Program-made: the position numbers and the translations under genes
Notes under the pieces: generated by a model
The model's input: only the letters and a program-made list of their open reading frames with translations
The model's database searches: none
Told to the model about the DNA's origin: nothing
In this document: positions 14,899 to 21,645 of the stretch, one piece after another
How the letters are laid out: each line of letters begins with the position of its first letter
Position numbering within the stretch: the stretch's first letter is position 1
IMG/VR virus record: IMGVR_UViG_3300043467_000176
Coordinates: 1 to 30,946 of that record
From: a virus
Reading direction: 5' to 3' (one strand)
DNA: 30,946 nt

Positions 14899-15581
14899 TA
14901 TTTGCAACCTTTGTTAGCAATTTGTAAGAACTCTTGTCGTGCTGATGGATCAGTTTTGAAACCACCACCTAAACGACAAGTAACAGTGCTACTACCTGTA
15001 TCTTCTACGCCGCGTGATTTTACACAATAGTGTTGTGCGTCAATCATAACTGCAACATCTTCTGTATCAAGGATGAACTGTAAGGTGTGAAAAATTTGCT
15101 CTGTTAACCTCTCTTGAATTTGAGGTCTTTTGCTAAAATATTCTACAATACGGTTTATCTTACTAAGCCCTAACACCTTTTGTTTAGGGACATAAGCTAC
15201 TGTAGCCAATCCATCAATGACTACAAAATGATGTTCGCAGTTAGATTGAACATTAACATTACGCTCTACAACCATTTCGTTGTATTGCATCTTATTGTCA
15301 ACTGTTGTACATTTAGGGAATGCTTCATAATCGAGACCCCAAAATATTTCATTGACATACATCTTGGCAACACGTTTAGGTGTTTCAATAAGACTATCAT
15401 CAGATAAATCTAAACCAAGTGTTTTCATAATCTCGGCAAATAACGGCTCAATGACCGCAATCTTATCTTTACGATCCGGAACCAAAGACTTGATTGTAGG
15501 AGTCTCAACACCCATTCTAACTAAGTGTTCGTGTACTTGTAGACCCAGTACTGGATCTGTTTTTGTTTTATTATAACTCAT
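14898..15581 (-). CDS. folE: GTP cyclohydrolase I
   Basis: 227 residues, close to the 222 of E. coli FolE. It opens GTP to dihydroneopterin triphosphate, the first step towards 7-deazaguanine. Visible are [24 protein letters not shown] with zinc ligands C115 and H118 and partner H117, [20 protein letters not shown] (substrate pocket) and [11 protein letters not shown] with C186. I chose the ATG at 15581, preceded by GGAAGG, over a longer frame from 15638. A late-type motif and a 9-bp hairpin form its upstream region. Separate control from queD suggests that flux into the pathway is raised late. Confidence 0.94.
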   Translation of the reverse strand: MSYNKTKTDPVLGLQVHEHLVRMGVETPTIKSLVPDRKDKIAVIEPLFAEIMKTLGLDLSDDSLIETPKRVAKMYVNEIFWGLDYEAFPKCTTVDNKMQYNEMVVERNVNVQSNCEHHFVVIDGLATVAYVPKQKVLGLSKINRIVEYFSKRPQIQERLTEQIFHTLQFILDTEDVAVMIDAQHYCVKSRGVEDTGSSTVTCRLGGGFKTDPSARQEFLQIANKGCK

Positions 15582-15616
15582 AGATAACCTTCCTTTGTGA
15601 TGGTTTTGTTTTGATA

Positions 15617-15649
15617 TTGTGTTACCGTTGTGTAACACAAGTATTTATC
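15617..15649 (-). promoter_or_regulatory. Late-type promoter motif with a 9-bp 5' hairpin ahead of folE
   Basis: GATAAATAC (15649-15641) is directly followed by an inverted repeat with TTGTGTTAC arms at 15640-15632 and GTAACACAA at 15625-15617, loop of six bases. No T-run follows, so it is not a typical terminator. It would form the 5' end of the folE transcript or an operator. The motif overlaps the stop of the upstream gene. Confidence 0.5.
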
Positions 15650-15875
15650 ACTTTGTTTTAGCAACTGATTTTTTTGATTTAGCCTTAACTGCCGGCTTTG
15701 TATTGGCAAGTTCAACACTAGCGCAGGCTTCACGTACCTCATTAACTAATGCGTCCCAATCCCATTCTAATTCTGTTTTGCCATCAGGATAAGTAGTCAC
15801 CGTTAAGTGACTACCTTTTTGTACTGAGTCTGGCAATGAACTAACTTCTGCAAGTTGAATTTTCTTGCGAGCCAT
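15648..15875 (-). CDS. Small phage protein with basic histone-like tail
   Basis: 75 residues. The first 50 are compact and acidic (VTTYPDGKTELEWDWDALVNEV). The end, KPAVKAKSKKSVAKTK, is Lys/Ala rich like tails of nucleoid proteins. It lies two bases after the Hc1-like gene and is probably cotranscribed. Perhaps a DNA-associated partner of that protein; no family is recognised. Confidence 0.65.
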   Translation of the reverse strand: MARKKIQLAEVSSLPDSVQKGSHLTVTTYPDGKTELEWDWDALVNEVREACASVELANTKPAVKAKSKKSVAKTK

Positions 15876-15877
15876 GG

Positions 15878-16072
15878 TTAAGCCTTAGCTTTTGCTTCTG
15901 CACGTGCGGCTTTTTCTGCTGTAATTTCATTACGGCGTGCTTTAACCGCTTTAGCTAGTTCTGCTAATGCCTTACGAGCCCGTGTACCAGCGGCTGCATT
16001 ACCTTTGTTAAACTTATCATTCTCAGTATTATATGCTGCCAAGCTTGTTTCAATATCATTTTGTGCGCTCAT
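15878..16072 (-). CDS. Histone H1-like (Hc1-type) nucleoid protein
   Basis: 64 residues. The central FNKGNAAAGTRARKALAELA and KAVKARRNEITAEKA stretch lines up with chlamydial Hc1, which has a GNKAAAQRVRT core followed by a YRKESIKAEK helix. It is helical, rich in Ala, Lys and Arg, with a strongly positive second half. AAGGAAAT just upstream is the ribosome binding site. Such proteins compact DNA. In a phage it may bind phage or host DNA during takeover or packaging. It is coupled with a gene that also has a basic tail. Confidence 0.7.
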   Translation of the reverse strand: MSAQNDIETSLAAYNTENDKFNKGNAAAGTRARKALAELAKAVKARRNEITAEKAARAEAKAKA

Positions 16073-16087
16073 TTTATTTCCTTTATG

Positions 16088-17266
16088 TTATGAGTATTTT
16101 GTTTCTCTTGTGTATTTACGATAATCACTAGTCATGCGTAAATATTGTTCTCCATTGCCTTCCATAATATCACAGATACGGTCAATAGTCCCATCATTGT
16201 ATTTACTAATACGTCCTTGATAGTTATGTGGTGCCATCAATAAATTTTGTAATTTAGACATAGCATCATCAATACTCCAAGGAATATATAATCGTGTATT
16301 ATCATTAGCAAACGTTTCTGGGAATGAACGATATGCCGGATATAATACATTACAACCCAATGTATCTGCTTCACTAACTGTATTACTTACCCAGTCTTGC
16401 AAAGCACAGTTAAACAATACTCTAGTATCATTTAATAGTTGATAGTAATCATTCTTTTCCAAATCTTCATAGATAACTAGTTTACCTTCACTTTGAAGTT
16501 TACGTGTACGTTCCATATAACTTTCGTTATTGCTTTTCAGTTTACTACCACTGAACACGCAGAACTCTACCTTAGTATTAGACCTAGAATGAAATGTTTC
16601 AATCAAATCCATATAGAAGTCTGGTTGTTTTTCTTGATCCCATCTTGCACTAAATGCTACACGCATCTTACGTTGATTGAAGGGTTTTAATGGACCATCA
16701 ATACGACCACGCACTTCATCTTTACCAAATGCTAGACCGCTAATGTTATATAATGGTGCCTTCCATCCCGCAATCTTCATATGCATAATCATTTCTTCAT
16801 TTGTAGCTAGTACGCCATCAACGAATGAATCAACCATCTTTTCATAGTGACCCATGAATTCACTCATTCCCCATACATGTACGAAATCATCCGGATCGAT
16901 TGACTGAGCAAGACAACGGACAAATATACGAGGACGGAGATTAGCAGGAACTTGCTTAAGTATATACGGCAAACTCTCAATACCCGGTTGAAACATATCT
17001 TCAAAATAGACAATATCTTCATCACTACACTCACCCGCCTTCATCATTTTAACTAAATTCATAAGTTGTGACATACCAAAGTATGTACGACCATGTGCAT
17101 CTAATACTTGTCCCGTCACAATAGCTTGGTCATTACTTAATGTTTCGCCTGGAACGATAACATAGTTAATACCTCTACGTTTAAAGACACGTTCATTCCA
17201 TTCTTGTAGTTGTAGAGTATAACGTGCTTTGTAGGGTTCTAGCCCCATATAAAATAATTTACGCAT
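16088..17266 (-). CDS. GT-B glycosyltransferase
   Basis: 392 residues from the ATG at 17266, which overlaps the end of the upstream gene; a longer frame from 17308 is less likely. The opening is MRKLFYMGLEPYKARYTLQL. The C-terminal domain has MRVAFSARWDQEKQPDFYMD, then VLFNCALQDWVSNTVSEADTLGC, the E-rich donor-binding part of GT4-like enzymes. It has no signal or membrane segment. It follows the nucleotidyltransferase-cupin protein and may use the sugar that protein activates. Acceptor unknown. Confidence 0.8.
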   Translation of the reverse strand: MRKLFYMGLEPYKARYTLQLQEWNERVFKRRGINYVIVPGETLSNDQAIVTGQVLDAHGRTYFGMSQLMNLVKMMKAGECSDEDIVYFEDMFQPGIESLPYILKQVPANLRPRIFVRCLAQSIDPDDFVHVWGMSEFMGHYEKMVDSFVDGVLATNEEMIMHMKIAGWKAPLYNISGLAFGKDEVRGRIDGPLKPFNQRKMRVAFSARWDQEKQPDFYMDLIETFHSRSNTKVEFCVFSGSKLKSNNESYMERTRKLQSEGKLVIYEDLEKNDYYQLLNDTRVLFNCALQDWVSNTVSEADTLGCNVLYPAYRSFPETFANDNTRLYIPWSIDDAMSKLQNLLMAPHNYQGRISKYNDGTIDRICDIMEGNGEQYLRMTSDYRKYTRETKYS

Positions 17267-18020
17267 TTGTTTTTCTTTCAATATCTTCTTCAATACATTT
17301 TTCACCATATTGAATTTCTATAATACTACATGGTTCATCAAAAGGATTAGATAGTTGATGCCAGGAATCAGCTGGTATCTTAAACTCTTGATGTTTACTT
17401 AACTGCATGGGAGGTAATGCATACCCGCCATTCATTTGTCTATAAACAATGCAAGAACCGTCAGTTACTAACCAGTATTCACTTCGTTTAAAATGTCGTT
17501 GCATACTTAAACTTTTATCTGGCTCTACAGTTAATTCTTTAACTTTACAACCATCTACATCATGTAGTATACGATAATACCCCCACTCACGCAATGTTTT
17601 TGGATGTTTCCATTCATCTAGTATCCAACTACTACTGTTTAGTTTGTTTTCACCACCTACTCCAAAAACAAATTCAACATCATGAAAAACCATTTCGGGA
17701 ATGTTATCTTTAGTTCTATCTCCCCCATTAGCAAATATTATCTTTGCTTGTGGGTGCATCTCTTTGACTTTACGAATAGCATCAATAGCAGTATCGTCAC
17801 TATCATCAAATTCTATTACCTTATGTACTTGGTATAGATTCTCAATGATAGCTTTTCTTTCCTGTACAGGCATAAAAGGTTGTCCTTTTTTACGGGTCAA
17901 CCATGCGTCACTATTGATTCCTACTATTAGTAAAAATCCTAATGCCTTAGCAGCCTTGAAATATTCAATATGACCACTATGTAGCGGATCAAAACCACCA
18001 GTGACTAACACAACGTTCAT
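17259..18020 (-). CDS. Nucleotidyltransferase-cupin fusion
   Basis: 253 residues. The ATG at 18020 overlaps the upstream stop as ATGA, so a GTG at 18041 is rejected. Residues 1-135 are a cytidylyltransferase-like domain: LVTGGFDPLHSGHIEYFKAA with HSGH, GINSDAWLTRKKG and FANGGDRTKDN. Residues 145-245 form a cupin: EYWLVTDGSCIVY, then IPADSWHQLSNPF and CSIIEIQYGE, matching the barrel strands of mannose-6-phosphate isomerase type cupins. It probably activates a sugar- or polyol-phosphate. Coupled to the glycosyltransferase downstream. Confidence 0.8.
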   Translation of the reverse strand: MNVVLVTGGFDPLHSGHIEYFKAAKALGFLLIVGINSDAWLTRKKGQPFMPVQERKAIIENLYQVHKVIEFDDSDDTAIDAIRKVKEMHPQAKIIFANGGDRTKDNIPEMVFHDVEFVFGVGGENKLNSSSWILDEWKHPKTLREWGYYRILHDVDGCKVKELTVEPDKSLSMQRHFKRSEYWLVTDGSCIVYRQMNGGYALPPMQLSKHQEFKIPADSWHQLSNPFDEPCSIIEIQYGEKCIEEDIERKTNA

Positions 18021-18220
18021 GGACGTGCGTCTTCCTGCCACTGATCTTTAGCCCACTTGCCAGTTACTGCCTTAGTAAACTGACGATATGCAAAGCTACG
18101 CATATCGTATAGAGTTGATTCATCAAACTTGTATCCATAGTCCTGACAGAACATTAGATAGTTTTCTAGGTCCTCAAAGATTTGTTGAACACGTGGGTTA
18201 GATTGTTGTTGTTTTGCCAT
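18017..18220 (-). CDS. Small T4-like phage hypothetical protein
   Basis: 67 residues. FEDLENYLMFCQDYGYKFDE and LYDMRSFAYRQFTK form a helical protein of a type repeated in T4-like phages. AAAGGAAT precedes the ATG, and the end overlaps the next gene as ATGA. Function unknown. Confidence 0.72.
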   Translation of the reverse strand: MAKQQQSNPRVQQIFEDLENYLMFCQDYGYKFDESTLYDMRSFAYRQFTKAVTGKWAKDQWQEDARP

Positions 18221-18231
18221 TTTATATTCCT

Positions 18232-18687
18232 TTAAATAGCTAGTTGTTGATAAGGTTTGTTTGTGTTATAGACAATAGTAGCACCATTCTCATTATCTTC
18301 CGATACTTGAATAGCGATATTACGATCTGGATACCGAGTTGCAATAACATCATAGAGGTCATCACTAATCATTTCACAACTTTTGTAATTCAATTCTAGT
18401 ATGCCTTGAGAATATTGTTTCTCTAACCATCTTTTAAACTGAATAAACTCAATATCACGGTCGTTGTGAAATACTTCAATAGACACTTCAAAATGAAAGA
18501 TGTGTCTATGTGGAGATCCTAAAAAGCTAACATCATACTCATCACCTGTAGCAAGTGCTGGATCTGTTGCTGCCGCTGGGTATTTATGAATACCTTCTTT
18601 TTGAAAACGTACAAAGATTGTACGTAATGCATGTTGTTTAATACGTACACGTTTTTCGTGCATTGCATGTTCATGTTGTTCTATCAT
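18232..18687 (-). CDS. QueD-like T-fold protein, second copy
   Basis: 151 residues. SPHRHIFHFEVSIEVFHNDR (58-77) is an H-R-H strand like the HGH zinc strand of QueD. LNYKSCEMISDDLYDVIA sits where QueD has its PTAEN helix, and IAIQVSEDNENGATIVY matches the closing V.E....A.Y strand. The N-terminal FVRFQKEGIHKYPAA part is unlike canonical QueD. A conserved catalytic Cys in the QueD position is not seen, so the activity may differ. Position four genes from the clamp and two from dpdA suggests a role in handling the deazaguanine precursor. It is alternatively a general phage T-fold protein. Confidence 0.6.
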   Translation of the reverse strand: MIEQHEHAMHEKRVRIKQHALRTIFVRFQKEGIHKYPAAATDPALATGDEYDVSFLGSPHRHIFHFEVSIEVFHNDRDIEFIQFKRWLEKQYSQGILELNYKSCEMISDDLYDVIATRYPDRNIAIQVSEDNENGATIVYNTNKPYQQLAI

Positions 18688-18911
18688 TTATAATCCCTAT
18701 TAAGTGTTGCCCATGTTAACCACTGATGAAATGTATTATACACTACTTCAGCTTCTTTGTCATCTTGAGGTACCCGTTTACCACGTATATAAAACCCGTC
18801 TTTTGCTATACGTAACATCTCATCTGAACCACCGGTAAAGGTAATAACAGATTCCTGAGTATCACCGGTCATTGTTGACTTCAGTGTAAGTGATGGATTA
18901 ATTGTCATCAT
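18684..18911 (-). CDS. Small T4-like phage hypothetical protein
   Basis: 75 residues. EMLRIAKDGFYIRGKRVPQD followed by a helical end (EVVYNTFHQWLTWATL) is a layout common in small structural or replication-region proteins of T4-like phages. The ATG lies in the last codons of dpdA (14-base overlap), and the stop overlaps the next start. Function unknown. Confidence 0.72.
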   Translation of the reverse strand: MMTINPSLTLKSTMTGDTQESVITFTGGSDEMLRIAKDGFYIRGKRVPQDDKEAEVVYNTFHQWLTWATLNRDYK

Positions 18912-20472
18912 CTAAATCTACCTTTTCATGTAATACTTCATTCATAGCATCATCACTATCTTCTATTACTTCTTCAAACTCTATTTCATTCTGAACTTCA
19001 AATAGTTCTTCAAACTTACTCAATGCATTAACTGTTCGTTTACCACTAATACCCTGACTACCTGATTGAAACTGCATCCATAATCTACTGTTAGCATCAA
19101 TTAAATCAATTGCTTCCTGTTTAGTTTTCTTACTGAAAATTTCGTCAATAACATCTTTAAACAATACACGTTCAAATTGTTCATTCATCAACATCTTAGG
19201 TACAATACCTATATCATATTGACGGTTAGCCTCTTGTACGGCATTCATGTGCATCCATACATTATGACTTTGAAGCAATGTATAACTTAATGTATCCCAA
19301 CTGGTCTTAGTTTCTTTACCATGTTGTCCTAAGAACCCTTGACCACGATAACACAAGTCCTTAAGCACTAGTTTATCAGTTACTGGACTATCTGTAAAGA
19401 GTTTATGGATTCCTTCAGCTAATACAGCATCCCTATATTTACGGGTGTCATTAGCATAACTTTTCTTTTCAGCAGTCTTTTCCATACTGTATGACCATTT
19501 CTTGTTATGCTCAATATTAGTATTGAAATATGCTAAACCCTTAGCCGCACTATAGAATGGGCTTGCACAATCAAATGTAATTTTAAGTTTAGGGTTGTGA
19601 TACTTGCGAATAGCACGTTGAATATCAGTAAACAATACAGCATATTCTAAAATACTTGTACCCAAACAGTGAATTAAATCATGCTTACCTTCTACTAATA
19701 ACCCATCATGGATAATATCAATCATTCTTGTTAACATCAAGTGTACATCAATCTTATTCTGTCCACCGAAAGCCCAACCATTAAAGTGATTGTCTGGGTA
19801 TTGTTTTGGATCACAATACTTCTTCATTTCATCGTACCACTCATCTGACTGGGTATGTGTACGACCTTGTAATACATTTAAGAACTTACATTTGCCCGAA
19901 CGATTGTTGATAAAGTATTCATTGTTAATATGGGTAGCAGTAATTGCTTCTTGGATAGTACTGATACCATGAAGACTTACACCATTCTTATCCTTCATAT
20001 TAAAAGTAGTTATTGATTGTGAAGGAATATCAAGGACCATGCCATAGTCCATGTACGTGTCCATCCAGTTCAATACTGCTTTACGCTTAATCATAGCTTT
20101 AGGGCAATTAGGATCTTTCCAATCAGCTGGCCATTGACCTTTAAGAATTTGAAATCCACCAGAGTCACCTAACATAAATGTACCTTCTTCACGTTCTCTA
20201 ATGATTGATTCACTAGGATCGTCTTTAGTAGTATCTAAGTTAGCATGACCAGCACTGTACAAGCCCCATTTGTAATAATAGAGACCTTCTTTACTATTAA
20301 GAAAGTTTAGTTTCTCTACATCACCGTTGAATTGAGCAGGGATACGTGCAGGATCAAAGTACTCTTCACCTTTACGTTGTTTACCCAAGCCAGAGATATA
20401 AAAACTACTGACTGCGGGTAAGAACAATGCCCAATCTGGGTTTTGTTTTTGTGATAGATTATCTTGTTCCAT
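18898..20472 (-). CDS. dpdA: DpdA-like 7-deazaguanine DNA transglycosylase
   Basis: 524 residues of the tRNA-guanine transglycosylase superfamily. GDSGGFQ (102-108) is the base-pocket Asp motif, NVLQGRT (199-205) the xVQGG loop, GWAFGGQ (232-238) the YAIGG motif, and ITFDCASPF (298-306) carries the likely nucleophile Asp301. Residues 396-416 (YTLLQSHNVWMHMNAVQEAN) resemble the closing helix of TGT. Only one Cys (C374) and H403 remain of the TGT zinc site. The length and the pathway neighbours favour DNA, not tRNA, as substrate: it would exchange guanine for a 7-deazaguanine. It overlaps its neighbours and lies two genes from the sliding clamp. Confidence 0.85.
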   Translation of the reverse strand: MEQDNLSQKQNPDWALFLPAVSSFYISGLGKQRKGEEYFDPARIPAQFNGDVEKLNFLNSKEGLYYYKWGLYSAGHANLDTTKDDPSESIIREREEGTFMLGDSGGFQILKGQWPADWKDPNCPKAMIKRKAVLNWMDTYMDYGMVLDIPSQSITTFNMKDKNGVSLHGISTIQEAITATHINNEYFINNRSGKCKFLNVLQGRTHTQSDEWYDEMKKYCDPKQYPDNHFNGWAFGGQNKIDVHLMLTRMIDIIHDGLLVEGKHDLIHCLGTSILEYAVLFTDIQRAIRKYHNPKLKITFDCASPFYSAAKGLAYFNTNIEHNKKWSYSMEKTAEKKSYANDTRKYRDAVLAEGIHKLFTDSPVTDKLVLKDLCYRGQGFLGQHGKETKTSWDTLSYTLLQSHNVWMHMNAVQEANRQYDIGIVPKMLMNEQFERVLFKDVIDEIFSKKTKQEAIDLIDANSRLWMQFQSGSQGISGKRTVNALSKFEELFEVQNEIEFEEVIEDSDDAMNEVLHEKVDLDDDN

Positions 20473-20840
20473 TAAACTTTTACTTCTTCTTTTATCAATG
20501 TTTGAACTACTTTAATTTGTTCTTGTTTGTCTTTAATTTGCATAACGAGGTCTTTGATAGTTGAATTAGTTAGTACTAATTTTTCTATCTCAAGTTCCTC
20601 ATCACGCTTTTGTCGTGCCCACTGTAACAAACCAACTGCTTCATCACTTAAGTTTATAGTAGCGTGATGTGCCGAGAGAATAATCCAAGTACTACCATCA
20701 TATACTTCTGTGTTCTGACTGTTAGGGTTATATCGCATATTACCCACACCAGTACCATTAAAATTACCAATATAAGTAGAACCTGGATTACCACCTGATA
20801 CAGTTAAGAATGGACTACTAGAGTGAATGCTCTTAATCAT
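20472..20840 (-). CDS. Small phage protein with Gly/Asn-rich N-terminus and coiled coil
   Basis: 122 residues. The first 55 (PGSTYIGNFNGTGVGNMRYN, TEVYDGSTWI) look like a beta-rich fibre-type segment. Residues 70-118 form a likely coiled coil (ARQKRDEELEIEKLVL, IKDKQEQIKVVQTLIKEEV). It lies between the clamp and dpdA, with ATGA and TAATG overlaps. A minor virion component or trimeric adaptor is possible, but the context is replicative. Not recognised. Confidence 0.68.
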   Translation of the reverse strand: MIKSIHSSSPFLTVSGGNPGSTYIGNFNGTGVGNMRYNPNSQNTEVYDGSTWIILSAHHATINLSDEAVGLLQWARQKRDEELEIEKLVLTNSTIKDLVMQIKDKQEQIKVVQTLIKEEVKV

Positions 20841-21568
20841 TTTGCTTGTGCTGGGAGTAAATAACGATAAACTGCTAGACCACTGTCAACTACAATCTCT
20901 GTTGCACCTGCGTCACCGATACGAATAATTTTATCGCCGGGAAGATCCATGATGCTTAAGAACTCTTTAACAGGCCACATCCATGCTTTATTCAATGTAC
21001 CAGTAACACCGGGATGAAACACAAAGTTACCTGAATGTGTTGATGGGTCACCAAAGTAAACCATTAAGTTACCGTTTTCCGTTTTAGTAGTAAAATTCTT
21101 TTCTTCACTATTAGCACTTGCTTGACGCTTTAGTCGTTGAATGCCAGCAATAGTAGGTTCAAACTCAACACCCCACGTAGTGCCTTTGAACATTACGGTT
21201 TTAACTTTCTCATCAGCAATAGCTTTACTCATCAAACGATAATCGTTAACGAAATCACCTGCTTTTGTTTCAAAGTGAATGTACTCTGGCACACTTACAC
21301 CGTCTTTGTTTACACGTGTAACATTGATTTTACTATGTTCATCATAGTCATCAAAGCCTAGAATTGTTTTTAGTTTACCTAAGTTAGGCATACCAAACAC
21401 ACCAATAAACTCTGCGCTAGGATGTTTAAGCACACCACTAACAATAACACTCTTATCTTCTGCTACTGCGTTTACAGTTGTCTCTGTGTCAGTTCCACTG
21501 ACCTTAATCAAATCAATACAGCCTAAGCCATGTGTGTGTTGAATTAAATCTTGTAAATTATCTTTCAT
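20837..21568 (-). CDS. 45: DNA polymerase sliding clamp (T4 gp45-like)
   Basis: 243 residues, close to the 228 of T4 gp45. It forms a ring that tethers the polymerase. The repeating strands (SGVLKHPSAEFIGVFGMPNL, KTILGFDDYD, TTWGVEFEPTIAGIQRLKRQ) and the ending VVDSGLAVYRYLLPA fit the gp45 family. In T4 gp45 also links replication to late transcription, consistent with late-type motifs in this window. It has its own promoter (21610-21638) and AAGGAAAA as ribosome binding site, and heads a long operon. Confidence 0.85.
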   Translation of the reverse strand: MKDNLQDLIQHTHGLGCIDLIKVSGTDTETTVNAVAEDKSVIVSGVLKHPSAEFIGVFGMPNLGKLKTILGFDDYDEHSKINVTRVNKDGVSVPEYIHFETKAGDFVNDYRLMSKAIADEKVKTVMFKGTTWGVEFEPTIAGIQRLKRQASANSEEKNFTTKTENGNLMVYFGDPSTHSGNFVFHPGVTGTLNKAWMWPVKEFLSIMDLPGDKIIRIGDAGATEIVVDSGLAVYRYLLPAQAK

Positions 21569-21609
21569 GTTTTTCCTTTGTTTTAACTATTTAGGTAGTT
21601 GTAATACGT

Positions 21610-21638
21610 ATTATAATGGAATATATTACGAATTGCAA
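21610..21638 (-). promoter_or_regulatory. Sigma70 promoter TTGCAA-N17-TATAAT for the clamp operon
   Basis: -35 TTGCAA at 21638-21633, -10 TATAAT at 21615-21610, spacer 17, about 35 bases of leader to the ATG at 21568. The same -35 variant is used before tilS. Confidence 0.7.
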
Positions 21639-21645
21639 CACCAAT

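Noticed and set aside
18577-18586. CATAAATAC on the minus strand inside a gene
   Set aside because: It lies in the middle of the T-fold coding region (His-Lys-Tyr codons) and not ahead of any gene.
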